24,650 nt of DNA from Plantago elongata (taxonomy: Eukaryota > Streptophyta > Magnoliopsida > Lamiales > Plantaginaceae), in assembly GCA_036897095.1 (NCBI GenBank), contig JAYMSP010002385.1, forward strand, positions 1 through 24,650, given 5' to 3'. The notes beneath the pieces are model-generated. The model had not been told where the DNA came from and searched no databases. It saw only the letters and a list, made by a program, of their open reading frames with translations. The position numbers and the translations under genes are program-made. This document shows positions 8,198 through 19,507 of the stretch, in pieces (the stretch's first letter is position 1; the number at the start of each line of letters is the position of its first letter).

Positions 8198-10894
8198 TAC
8201 TCGTGCTCGCATTGAAAATTGGCTAATGAGTCATCTATTCTAACATTTAATCCTCTTAATAATGAATTTTTGAGAATAAAAAGTTAGCATTCTAGATTCT
8301 TAAAATCTAGTTTATGGGAGGTTATTATAATATGGAATTTTGTAAAATGTCACAATCCGGGTCCAGGTGGTTTCAGTAGTTCGAAAATACCATGAGTCAT
8401 CTACAATGTACTTTTGTTTTAAAATGGCAATAGTATGTCTTGTAGTGAATTAATGCATTCGCTTAACAAAAAACCTTGTCACGGAAACTAATTTACTAAT
8501 TATTTTCCCTGGAGGAGGAATGGATAAGTATGCAACCGGTCCCAACTTACATCAACGGATCAACCAACCCTAATACAAATATTTTTATATACATATTGAG
8601 TTAAAAAGGGGTGATTATGAGACAGTATAACTTTTATTCTTCTAGTTACATGTTTATTGTAATTTCGACGACATATAAATCTAACTTATTACTAAATATA
8701 TCATTGTATATCGAGCACTGAACTGCAATAAATCCTATCCGAGTCTCATAGCACAAGCTGCAACTTCAGCTCGTACCCCTAGACGTCGTGCACGCGGTTG
8801 CAGCTCGGACAACGCACCATGTACGCATCATCTTCTGAACCGTGACGCAGTGTGAAGGTTGTATTACGCTGATGCCAAATGTCGTTGTTTATCACTATTT
8901 TTTTTATTTTTTTGTCCACTCCTTAAAGAATAATAACTCTAAAAATAAAAAAGTAAAAAGTTAATAAAAATTACCAAAGACTTGATTTTTTTAATATGTA
9001 CAAATAACTATTCATGACTAAGTTGGAATCATCTCTCAAATTTACTTTTTAAACACTTTAATATATATGATAAATCTGTAAAATTAAAAATAAATTACTT
9101 AGAAAAAATTCGTTTTAAAATGATGACACATCACAATGCAGCAGAAGTAGATCACGGCACGTGGTCCACATCCAATGACATGTCATGGTCCGGTTGAATG
9201 CGGGTAGTTAACTTGTTGTTCAAGAGAGAAGCATGAACCGGTCAGATGATGACCAGGAAATATCCAATGACCAGAAACAAATTCATGCCCCCAAGCCCCA
9301 ACGGTTAGTAAGTGCCGATTTATTGCAACTAACAAGTCAAATTTTAAAACAATCCTTTTAGTCTTGAAACAGTGCATATAGCTCCCTGAAGTTCTCAAAA
9401 TTTCACATTGTTGTTATTATATCTGTCCCGAGTTCAAATTATCGCGTTCTATTTTAATACTTAATTTCAACTGTTCAACCATATAATGAAATTTATTCAT
9501 AGTATATGCTCACTTCATCTTATTTCGTATTCTATTTTTATCTATCACAAGCGAATCTATCAAATGAAAAATATATATCATAGTTTACACACTATCTCTC
9601 ATACCTTATTTAATTTTCTCCTTACGTTATCACCATCTCTTAACCGTTATTCACTATTTCTTCTACTTTATCACCTTTTCTCATACTTTATTCAGTTTTT
9701 CTTTTCGATTTTATATTCGATCCCGTAAAAAAATGATCGAGAATGAAGTGAGTATTTAGTATTTGATGTTTTTTCTTAAACGGACATGTAGTATTTGGTG
9801 TTGGTTGAATTTTTATATATAGCTCTATTTTGCAGTATCATTAGGGGAGCTGATTCTAGTATATACTAATAAGTGGGGATAGTTTACATTCACCTGAGGA
9901 TAAGTCTTGATTATAATTCACTTTATGCTTGATATTTGACAACGTGCACTGCATCTAGTCACAGTTTAGTGGAGGCTAAAGAAAACAATAGGAAACTCAC
10001 TATGAACCTACTAAAAAAACATGTGACAAATTTGAATAAATTAGTAATAACCAAATTGATCATCTTAAAATAATTGTTCCTGCATAATAAACTATATAAA
10101 CTGACTATTTTTGCAACTTGGTTCAATCATTTTAGCCACCAATCGAGAATCGAGACTCTGTGACTTGACTGCAACACTCCAACCCGATCGCTCCAGTTCT
10201 GAATGCATATATCCAATACAATGAATCATGGTTCAACTTGTAAGATAAACAGTCCTGATCTTCAATTTCAAGTTTTAATTAACGTTACACCCTCGTAAAT
10301 CACATATAAATTAACTGTGATATCAACTCCAACTAAAATGATCTTTCTTAAACTAATTTTTAGCTAAATATAAAATACATGACAAAATATAAATATTTAT
10401 TTTTACATGTTTAAAAAATTATTGTTTCATTACAAAAAAATTAAACTTTAAAATTGATTAGACTACCTCCGAAGTCAATTCAGATAAAGTGAAATTGGTT
10501 CGATTCGCCTGTTAATAATTCGTTAAAAGATAAATAATGTAAATAGAACAAATATAACATATGTAGATTTTGGGATTTAGGATGGATCTTGTTGAAGTTG
10601 ATTCATAAACGTGAAGAGAAAGTGGAGGGGAATATAAGTGTTGGCGTCGAGTAAAATAATGTGGAAGAAAAAATTAAGTAAGAGTTTCCTAATCACAAAT
10701 AAATAGGGTGGTTGAAAGATAGTTTAGATGATGACTATTTTATCATGGTTAACTCATACGTAGTTAAATTCTAATTAAAATGATACATGTCATGCTTTGG
10801 AGAGTGGAACACTAATTGGAACATGGAGAGTGAGATGGATGATCCGGATCGGTAATATAATACTATTTATACTTCATCTATCTTCAATTACTAC
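8198..10894. other. Long intergenic stretch, no gene seen
   Basis: I find no coding exon. Open frames (for example minus 9183-9398 and plus 9486-9728) lack recognisable domains, and the second only follows a T/C-rich low-complexity tract of degenerate TTTATCACC/CTCATACTTTATT-like units (about 9500-9710). A G-box core CACGTG occurs near 9158 with no gene near it. The rest is AT-rich. Confidence 0.5.
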
Positions 10895-11047
10895 GGGGCT
10901 GATTGGTATAGAATTTGAATGGGTGTTTAGATGAATTTTGGTGAAATTGTATTTGAAATGAAATTAAAATGAAGGTATTTGAAGTGTAGGCTAAATTATT
11001 TTTTATCGAGTCAAATATACCGATTATAATTGTATGACAATCAGCCC
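10895..11047. mobile_element. Second copy of the GGGGCTGATTGG MITE, 153 bp
   Basis: It starts GGGGCTGATTGG, shares the internal GGTGAAATTGT segment with the 7233 copy, and ends CAATCAGCCC with the last C lost. No clean 3-bp duplication remains. Confidence 0.75.
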
Positions 11048-11074
11048 ATATATAAGGTAGAGGTTCAGATCACT

Positions 11075-11168
11075 CATTGAAATAAGTGAATTACAACATA
11101 CAGTACATAGGATACAGTACATAGGATAGGATAGGTAGTTCGGATTATACATTGAAATATGTGAATTG
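11075..11168 (+). repeat. Short imperfect duplications (CATTGAAATA motif and CAGTACATAGGATA)
   Basis: CATTGAAATAAGTGAATTA near 11075 recurs with two changes near 11150. Between them CAGTACATAGGATA is tandemly repeated near 11100-11128. This is local sequence duplication without coding content. Confidence 0.6.
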
Positions 11169-11180
11169 TGGATTATATAG

Positions 11181-11282
11181 AATACATGTATATACCCTTA
11201 TAGTACTGTACTCTGTACACCAAAAGACAATACATGTATATACCCTTATAGTACTGTACTCTGTACACCAATTGTCTTTTGG
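11181..11282. repeat. Tandem 43-bp repeat (period 48) with a 12-bp inverted repeat
   Basis: The 43 nt at 11181-11223 are repeated without change at 11229-11271, starting AATACATGTATATACCC and ending CTGTACACCAA. In addition CCAAAAGACAAT (11220-11231) and its exact reverse complement ATTGTCTTTTGG (11271-11282) flank the second copy. The unit itself contains GTACTGTAC and TGTACA palindromes. Confidence 0.9.
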
Positions 11283-12676
11283 AATTATATATTGTCATAT
11301 TGATGTAATTTGTTATTCTAACGATCTATTGAGCGTGTAATAATGTTTTAAGATAGCTCATTCGGATTTTAATTATTGTATGTCTTTGACCCTCACCATG
11401 CATCGATATATAATTGTTGGTATTTTCTACTTATACGTGGATTCAAATTACATGTTAGAATTTATATTATCGCTTTATTAATTTTGCTCCTCTGCAGTTT
11501 TCACAAAAACAAAATTCATGAATACATCCAAATGATGGGAGAAGATAGGATTTTTAGTGGTGTGTGTGTTAATGTCATTCACACATATAGTTTTTTATTT
11601 TATTTTCAGATAAAATTAATATTCACACAAAATAATTAAATTTTCACTTTGACTACCCACTATTTATTTTTATTCACTCTTTAGTTTCGATATAAGTCTT
11701 CTACTTCCTTATTAAATTGATTAATAGAGTAATATGTAATCATGAAGTAAGATATTAACTCTATCCGCATTATTTAAATCCAATATGTTAAATCATAAAC
11801 TAAACAAGAACGAAGTTTTCTCGTGAACATTTAACAATCGCTCTCAAACAACACCTAGAAAAAACCCTTTTGCTAGAAGGATTGGACCATACATATCCTT
11901 GTCAATTTGATAAGATTACTTAGATGGAACTCCTTTATCAAATCTTTGTCAATTATTATTTGACAAATATTTCCAGATACTTCAATTTAGCCACTAACAT
12001 TTAATATATGTTAACATATTTAATTTCATCACGAAATCATACGATATAAAGTGGATGCTGCAGTAGTTTGTATAACAACCAAGTACCAACTTATACCAAC
12101 ATATCATATAATCATAATTAGGTTACGTTTGTTATATTGCTGGAGCGGCTATCTCTCCATTGAAATTGAATATTTTATAAAAAAAATTAATTTTAATTAA
12201 AAAATGACACTTAAATTCTATATCAATCCGTCCTTTGATAAGACATGGGAGCGTGGGATATAAGAAGATTGATTGCCTATTGGAAATATTAAAGGTCAAG
12301 TGAGTGGGAGACATTAGACTATTAGAGTGTCCCGGTGAGTGTCCGCGCAGTTTATAGTACTACACAACACATATAAAGCCAAACAAAATTGGCACTGTGA
12401 TCGAATTCAGTTTTAAAACAAACGAACGTCATAAATATTTGGACTCAATACACTTTGATCGTCCTTCACGCCAAATCATGTCACTCCCGGGTCTTAATAA
12501 GCCACATTGTTGTACATGTCAGTTGTGCGCTTTTTGTTTCTTTTTTTATCAGGAAATGATTCAAAAGTGGCTTTATTGTATTTTTAAGTCGATTTGTTGA
12601 TAAAATGTGTGTTAATTATAACATATTATAAAATCTACATTTTCCTTATAAAAAAAGCTAAGTAGATGAGAGACGG
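11283..12676. other. Intergenic, nothing recognised
   Basis: AT-rich sequence with scattered short open frames (11376-11639, 12397-12600) that have no family signature. No RNA gene seen. Confidence 0.45.
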
Positions 12677-13403
12677 TTTCTATAAAGAGACGGGACATGT
12701 TACCAATAAAAAAATCAATATTATTAATTAAAATATTCATATTCTTGATATTTGAGTTTTTTCATATTATAACAAAACTTATTTCAACATGGGTGTTTCG
12801 ATTAATGAGTCCGTCTTACAAGACTCCTACATTTTTTAGTGTTCCGAAAGTTCCCTCTAAATGGTAAAACTAGACAATTATATCTTTTTTTGAAATTTAA
12901 AATTAAATAATTTTTCGCGGATCTTTTGACCCGAATTTATTAAAAACGGATCAAGTAAAAACTAAAAAACATATATAATGTAAAAATTAAAAAATAGTGT
13001 AAATTTAATATAATGTAAAAATTAGATAATTCCTCTCATAAACTAGACAATATTCCTATAATGTAAAACTAGAAAATATAGATTATATCCAATAAAAATT
13101 TTTATAAGTAATAAAACTAAACAAGATTACTTATAAAACTAGGCAATATAATTATAAAACTAGACAATATGTTTTAAAAGCTAGATAATACATACTAAAA
13201 ATTAGACGGTTCAATACAAATGCACAATATAAAAATATAACTTAAAAAACTAGACAAAACACATAGTATTTATATAAAAATTAGATAATATGTGTTAAAA
13301 ACTACAAGGTCTCTCCAAACTCTTCAAATATATTGGGACTTTTATGAGACTTAATATTAACCAATAAATTTTATTGATAACATGGTCCGTCTCTATATAG
13401 AGA
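12677..13403. mobile_element. AT-rich inverted-repeat element upstream of gene B
   Basis: About 34-bp imperfect inverted arms lie at 12677-12710 (containing AGAGACGGGACATGTTACC) and 13370-13403 (containing GATAACATGGTCCGTCTCT). Between them are about ten dispersed copies of an ACTAGACAAT-like motif, including 12868, 13043, 13160 and 13250. The segment 12808-13070 is homologous to the minus strand of 22640-22899 upstream of gene C. No coding potential. The inverted arms favour a non-autonomous DNA transposon, but I cannot assign a superfamily or a clear target duplication. Confidence 0.6.
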
Positions 13404-13922
13404 TCGTGTATATTATAATACTTTATGTAAACAAAATAGGTTAGGACTATATTTAAATCAATTATAGATAATCTGTCACAATAATTTTCACAAAACAATA
13501 TTTTCCAAAGGGATTAATCTATCACATTTCAGAAGATAGTGATACTACTGTAGTACCAAATAAAATGATATAGCAATATGCTTTATGTCCCACTCCTTCA
13601 TTTTCCATCTTTTCTTCTCTCTTTTCTTTTCTGCATTTTTCATGTTTTAAGATTCTTTTTTACTTTCTAATTTAACGTTTTACGAATGAGGGACTCGTCA
13701 AATGAAGAAAGGAGAAAAGGACAAGAGGAGAAAGACGTCAATATTGAATTCCAACTAATATTAGTTTTTCCTTGGTCTAATAAATACCTATCTATCCAGT
13801 CAATAAAACCAACATTTTCTTTAATTAATTTTTTAAAAAAATACTTACTTCCGCGAAAATGAGCAGCACACTGTAAGTTACGTACACCCTTCCACCCACA
13901 ATCACTCACATCTTAAACACCT
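13404..13922. other. Upstream region of gene B
   Basis: No gene. Contains a T/C-rich tract (about 13590-13650) and AT-rich sequence leading into the gene B promoter. The minus-strand open frame 13667-13909 has no recognisable similarity. Confidence 0.5.
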
Positions 13923-13930
13923 ATAAATAC
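13923..13930 (+). promoter_or_regulatory. TATA box of NPF gene B
   Basis: TATAAATA lies 97 nt before the ATG at 14020, the same spacing as in gene A. The deduced 5' UTR is C/A/T-rich (CACCACACACCTCTCC). Confidence 0.7.
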
Positions 13931-14019
13931 TCTGCTTTTCCTAAAACACTTTTCAAACCACCACACACCTCTCCTCTATCTCCCTCCATCAACACTTGCA
14001 ACACATCTAAAACAAAAAA

Positions 14020-16330
14020 ATGACAGTCAGCACAAAAAGCACTGGAGATAACCATCTCTCCGAAGTCGAAACACCCCTCCTCGATAACGATTTCGTCTGC
14101 GGTTCAGTCGATTACAAAAACCGCCCCTCGGTTAGGTCCAAATCCGGCTGCTGGAAATCATCCGCATTCATCATAGGTAATTCTATAACATTTCATAGAC
14201 ACACTCCATTGTTTGATTACTTAAGTAAATTTAAGTCCCTGTAGCTAAACTGGCTTCTGATACTGTGGTATTCAAATAGGTGTTGGAGTGGCGGAGAGAT
14301 TTGCTTATTATGGAATTAGTTCGAATTTGGTCAGCTATCTGACCGGTTCATTAGGCCAGTCGACAGCAGCTGCTGCATCGATGTTGAACGCTTGGTATGG
14401 AACGGCGTCGCTTTTGCCGATCCTCGGAGCTTTAGTTGCAGATTCTTTCTCTGCTCGATACAAGACGATTATTGTTGCTTGTATACTTTACATCACGGTA
14501 TGTTTCATAACTTATTAGCTACTTTCTCCAGATTAAGTTTTAGTTTTATACTGTTATGAATGTGTGGTAACTGCCTAACTGGTAAGAATATGGATTAAAC
14601 CCCTGTTCCTTTCCTCTGTTTTGTGGATATTTTGGTCTCTCTTTTTTGCTAATAAAATACTCCAATAATGCAAAAAAAAAAAAAGAAGAAAAGTTTTGAG
14701 AGATAGGGAAACATTTGGTATATGCTTTGAGGTATACAATAGTATCTAATTTAAGCCTTATTCCTAAAATTTTATGTCTTCTAGAAAATGAGTTTCACCT
14801 CAGATTGTTCAAGAATTACTTAGTATGTGATAGGAAGAATTGAACTTGATTTACCTTCTTTGAAATCAAGATGTAGAGCTAATTATGTTGTTCTTTTACA
14901 GGGTCTGGCATTCTTGTCTCTATCAGCTTCATTCAACTCATTCAACCCTTCCACATCTTCTTCACCACATCAGCTACAAGTCCTGTTCTTCTTCTTTTCT
15001 CTCTACTTGGTCGCATTAGCGCAAGGAGGCCATACACCTTGTGTTCAAGCATTCGGAGCTGACCAGTTTGACGAAAAAGACGAAAAGGAAAACAAAGCGA
15101 AAAGTTCCTTCTTCAATTGGTGGTATTGCTTCTCTTCTGGAGGTATTTTGGTGCCTCTCTTGTGCCTGACATACATTCAAGAGAATCTAGGTTGGGAACT
15201 CGGGTTTGGAATCCCTGCAGTTGTCATGTGTGTGACATTGATTGTGTTCTTGGCTGGAACTCCAACATACCGATTTCGTGTTAACAAAGATGGCCAGAAT
15301 CCATTTGTGAGAATTAATCGAGTTTTTGTGAAGGCTGCGAAAAACTGGCGGGCTGCCACAGTTGAGCTATCTGATGATGAGGAAGCTTGTGCTATTCTCC
15401 CCAAGGAAAACACTCAATTCATGTGAGTTTCTTATAAATCTGATCACTTTGCTATCCTTTTCGCAGCACCCCAACATTGTGATCAATTTTACTGATGAGC
15501 TTCTTTTCATTTGCAATAGGTTTCTTGACAAGGCATTGATCGCTCATGATGGTTTAATAGAAGATGGAAAATTTTGCAGTATTACTGATGTTGAAGACGC
15601 CAAGTCTATTCTTAGGCTAGTCCCAATATGGTGCACAGTTTTGGGATACTCCGTTGTATATGCACAGCCTTCGACTCTTTTCACCAAGCAAGCCGCTACA
15701 ATGGATCGTTATGTCAGTTCCTTCCAGATACCAGCTGCTTCACTTCAGCAGTATTACATCACCGTTTCTCTTATCATTTGCGTTCCACTCTATGACAGAG
15801 TTTTCGTCCCAATTGCTAGAGCTATCACTAAGAAGCCTGCTGGCATATCAATGCTTCAAAGAATCGGAATTGGGCTGTTTTTGTCTTTGGTTTCCATTGT
15901 CTATGCAGCAATTATTGAAAGGAAGCGTCTAACAACCGCGATGGAATATGGTCTCGTGGACATGCCAAATGACATGGTTCCAATGAGCGCATTGTGGTTG
16001 GCACCACAATATGTTCTTTCTGGAGTCTCCGATGTTTTCACAATGATCGGTCTTCAAGAATTCTTCTACGATCAAATCCCCTGTGATCTGAAAAGTATCG
16101 GTCTTGCAATGTACCTCAGTATCCTGGGCATAGGTAGTCTCTTGAGCAGCTTTCTCGTATCGTTCATACAGAATGCCACTTCTGCAAATGGTCAAGATGG
16201 TTGGTTCGCGGACAACCTGAATCATGCACATCTTGATTACTTTTACTGGCTGCTGGCAGGGATTAGTACGGTTGGATTTGCCTTGTATATTTTCTTTGCC
16301 AGGTCATATGTGTACAGGCGAAGAACATGA
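14020..16330 (+). CDS. NPF5: NPF gene B: NRT1/PTR family (NPF5-type) transporter, 4 exons, 568 aa
   Basis: Exons are 14020-14176, 14280-14497, 14902-15422 and 15520-16330 (TGA). Exon 2 is 218 nt and the intron phases match genes A and C. Intron 2 is longer (404 nt) and has an A-run near 14670. The joined frame is open. NPF marks include [18 protein letters not shown] (residues 53-70), [33 protein letters not shown] and [15 protein letters not shown], with 12 predicted TM segments and a charged central loop. The N-terminal EVETPLL (15-21) fits an acidic di-leucine tonoplast-sorting motif. ExxER is altered (Gly55 in place of the first Glu) and the TM4-region Lys is Thr170. The TM3-TM4 loop is the shortest of the three. 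It is very similar to gene A in the first part of exon 4 and closer to gene C at the C-terminus. Nitrate or related anion transport is a family-level guess. Confidence 0.94.
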
Positions 16331-16350
16331 AGCTTAGTAGGATGAGCACC

Positions 16351-16377
16351 TGCCATTAGTCCATTTAAACAATGGCA
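16351..16377 (+). other. Short inverted repeat just after the stop codon of gene B
   Basis: TGCCATT (16351-16357) and AATGGCA (16371-16377) form a perfect 7-bp stem over a 13-nt loop, 20 nt after the stop. CACC precedes it and a GAGTG-like segment follows, as behind gene A. Confidence 0.55.
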
Positions 16378-17426
16378 CGAGTGCTATATATTCTTTCGAT
16401 TAGTCCATTTTTTGAATGTTTGTTTATGTTCAGCAACTTTGTAAGCCAGAAAGCTGGCATTGATGTAAATTATCTGTAACAAAGCTTGAAGATGAAAATG
16501 AAGAGTTCTACTGTCAATTTTCATTAGTTCACCAAGTACATATTGGTACTTATGAGTATGTGCACACAAATTAAGATGGAAAGATGCAAATGCAATACAT
16601 ATAAACTTGTTCAGAAATCGTCCCCGATTTTGCAAAGGGTCGATCTGGAATATATCTATATTTCAGGCGTAGAGACAGAAGATAAACTTATTAATCAGTT
16701 TTCGCATATCTTTCTCAGGGATCTGGAATCTTAAAATGAAAAAATTTACCAACATCAAGCTCTTCAACTAGCCCACATTTTCTTTTCTCTCACTGAACAA
16801 GCCATACAAAAACTGATTATCTCAACTTCGTCTGATGAAAACATAATTCCAAAAGTGAAACAAACTGGCTTATTTGTAGTACTTGCAAGGATTCGAGTTC
16901 TCCTCCCAACATGCGTCTACCACGCACTCTACTTCAGATCATTCCAGACGGAGCCCGAACTCAAATTTCAGGGGTGCACCCATCCGCACCCCCACTGCAT
17001 TCTACAATCCTATAATTGTCAATTTCCTTAATCTGTTTGTATATCTGATCCGGGAAATAAGCATCACTCGAATTTTCGACCGTCAAAAATCAAGTTTTCT
17101 CCTCCCTCCTGCAATTTTCAACATTCAATATTCCGATGATATATATAAACATTTGACTTATGCGAAACACCTCCACATTTTAATGGAGAATCAAGTTGAG
17201 ATCATCTAACATCGCACAAAATGTATGAACCATATATAGTCCACGTACAATGCCTTGCTTCTGGACTTGGACGTAACTGAAGGAAACACTAAAGTTCAAG
17301 GTCGTAACTGAAGGAAAGAAGAAATGTATGTAGCATATATAAAATAAGTCAAACAAATATGCTCAGGTGAGGTAGTTTTCAATATAATTTAGTATAATTA
17401 AAAGAGCCCGACATTGCCTGAGAAAA
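16378..17426. other. 3' flank of gene B and intergenic DNA
   Basis: The early part is gene B 3' UTR. CTATATATTCTTTCGATTAG (16383-16402) is nearly repeated behind gene C, and the probable poly(A) region 16455-16473 matches that of gene A. Further on I see only small duplications, such as CGTAACTGAAGGAAA near 17270 and 17303. The open frame 16883-17209 has no family signature. Confidence 0.5.
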
Positions 17427-17535
17427 TTGCACTCAATACTCATTCGAATTAATCATCACGAGGCTCCCAACGATTATAAATCCCCTGAATTTGCTCATAA
17501 CTTTCACTATTCTACTTTAATATTTATTTGGCAAA
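17427..17535 (+). repeat. Dispersed direct repeat, copy 1 (about 109 bp)
   Basis: TTGCACTCAATAC (17427) to TTGGCAAA (17535) recurs 1.38 kb downstream at 18803-18903. The shared block AACTTTCACTATTCTACTTT is identical in both. No coding potential. These could be remnants of an LTR pair or of two insertions of one element, but neither is proven. Confidence 0.75.
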
Positions 17536-18023
17536 ATTAGAATTTTTTTATAAATTGAAATTATTAAAACGACATCCATAAGTCTCAAACTATTTAATTA
17601 ATTCACAATTCAAATCATTGTGTTTTAATTGTGAACATGCAATTTTTTTCGTTAGTATATTTTCCATTCCATATTGTGATGCGGCTTCATTTTGCGATGA
17701 TATTCAAGCAGTTGACTTGTTAAGATATTCATTTTCCATTGTATGAGAATCAGCTGGTGGACTAGCATCTTTTTGGAAGTGTAACAGGTTTCGAGAGATA
17801 TTACTCAATTTTCCAAGGGTTTAATGTATTTCCGACGGTGGCTACTTTTTATGCGGGTAATTAATTCATTATCTTAAATTATCTTCTCAAATTCCGACCG
17901 TCACTAATATTCTTCAATGTTATTTCATGTCTTCTATGTTTTTCACCGCAACACAACACTACAACCGACCAAACATGAGCAGTACTTTGGCTTGTTGGTT
18001 AAATAAACATCATGACGCTTATC
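17536..18023. other. Intergenic, nothing recognised
   Basis: AT-rich sequence between the direct repeat and the third MITE. CCGACGGTGGC (17833) and CCGACCGTC (17896) are the only GC-rich marks, and I cannot assign them. Confidence 0.4.
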
Positions 18024-18262
18024 GGAGTAGCATCCAAATGCCGTTTGAATGCTACTCGGGAATTTTGTGTTTGTTATGATATTTATGCCGAAAATCAAAA
18101 TGACTCTACAGTAGCAACATTTTTATCTACCTATAAAACAAATCTATAATACCCTATCCAATTACAATTCTATATCAAACACAATTTTAACAATCCCACT
18201 ACAATTTCGATCACTATTCAGCATTTAAATCAGGGCATTTAAGTCGCATGCCAATCAGCCCC
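18024..18262. mobile_element. Third, degraded and longer copy of the GGGGCTGATTGG MITE (about 240 bp)
   Basis: The right end is clear (GCATGCCAATCAGCCCC, ending 18262), with internal AAACACAATTTT matching the reverse complement of the 7233 copy. The left arm is mutated but retains GCCGTTTGAATG and TTTTGTGTTTGTTATG, resembling the 5' arm of the 7233 copy. A small hairpin (18025-18038 with 18044-18057, one mismatch) lies at the left end. Confidence 0.55.
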
Positions 18263-18802
18263 ATATATATTTTTATAGATTATTCATTATCTTTATTTTA
18301 GAGAGAATTTAATGCTAGTTAAAAAGCAAAAGAGGAATTAATCTAGTCATACTGACCCAATTATTGTCCAAGTCTTGCACTTTGAAAATGCGTCTGGGCA
18401 AGATATTTATCATTTTGGGTGATTCAAATTATTCATTAAATATTTTACAATATCATTACTCTTTTTGACAAACAAAACATTTCTAGTGTATTTTTCCAGT
18501 AAATTTCATTGAACATCTGCTAACCCCGTTACTTTAGGTGCACTCGCAATTCGATTTGTACCAGGTAAAGAAGTTATGACTACAAGTACCATATTCGTTT
18601 TCCTTGTTTCTCCTTTATTTGTTTTTTCCAGAATATGTCTAACTTTCAACTAATGATATGCGACAACTTATGATATGTGACATATTCTATATCGGTTTTT
18701 ATTCAACACTACATCCACTACGACCGAACCCAAAGACACTTACAGGATTGGTTGCGTTGAGAGTAGAATACCTTGCAAACCAATACTATAAGAAAAAAGC
18801 AA
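18263..18802. other. Intergenic, nothing recognised
   Basis: AT-rich sequence without an open frame or RNA gene that I can support. Confidence 0.45.
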
Positions 18803-18903
18803 TTTGCACTCAATACTTACTTGAATCACGGGGCCCAATGATTTGAAATCACGTAAATTTACTCGTAACTTTCACTATTCTACTTTCATATTGGTTTGGC
18901 AAA
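18803..18903 (+). repeat. Dispersed direct repeat, copy 2 (about 101 bp)
   Basis: Matches 17427-17535 with a few small indels. The best run covers 18867-18886, the AACTTTCACTATTCTACTTT block. Confidence 0.75.
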
Positions 18904-19467
18904 TGTACTTAGTTACTTTTTATTATATTGATTTCAAAGCAGGATTATTAATTCTTCAAGTCTTTACATTTTCTTTAACAAACTGGCATTTAACACCAAT
19001 ATTTATCCCATTTGAGATCTGTCATACAATGTATCTTTGTGTGGTTTAATTGTTCTACTATTGTTATAGTGGAGATAACAATTTTTTCATTAAATTGTTG
19101 CAAGCTGCATTACTTGTGTGTGAAATAAGATGGACTAAGTGCATTGCACGGTTTGCACCAAAATTATGACTGGTTGTTTCAAACATATGCAGTGAAACAT
19201 GAAATAGCTAAACCAACGTTACCAAGATTACAAGATAACTTTGTCAGAAAAAGGGGGAGGATGAAGCAAAGATTGAATACTTGAAGTCAGAGCTTTTCCA
19301 TATACATAGCTCTGTAACCTTGTTTCATTTACAGTACAACAGAAACACCTAGTTGAGCGGCTTTTACATAAGAATGACTACAACACAAATGTAAGCGAAA
19401 CAAAAAAAATCGCTACATCGAAGAATTACAATGAACTAATCGAAAGAATGTATAGTAATCTCACACT
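18904..19467. other. Intergenic DNA and 3' flank of gene C
   Basis: No gene seen. The part nearest gene C (about 19300-19467) is probably its 3' UTR on the minus strand. It carries a segment around 19436-19455 closely resembling the gene B 3' UTR segment CTATATATTCTTTCGATTAG. Confidence 0.45.
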
Positions 19468-19486
19468 TGCCATTCTTATGATGGCC
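19468..19486 (-). other. Short inverted repeat just after the stop codon of gene C
   Basis: On the minus strand GCCAT and ATGGC (19481-19485 and 19469-19473) pair over a 7-nt loop, about 22 nt after the stop at 19508. Position and stem sequence correspond to those behind genes A and B, with a shorter stem. Confidence 0.5.
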
Positions 19487-19507
19487 GGTGACAGGACGGA
19501 TTCTCAC

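Noticed and set aside
9183..9398. Minus-strand 71-codon open frame in GC-richer DNA near a CACGTG box
   Set aside because: No domain, no splice-linked neighbours and no conserved counterpart in the window.
11181..11282. CRISPR-like repeat-spacer array
   Set aside because: Only two units with a 5-nt spacer in plant-type DNA; a simple tandem duplication.
15362..15519. Long open frame running into exon 4 of gene B from within exon 3 and intron 3
   Set aside because: It reads exon 3 in the wrong frame and then intron sequence. GT-AG splicing with conserved phases gives the correct protein.
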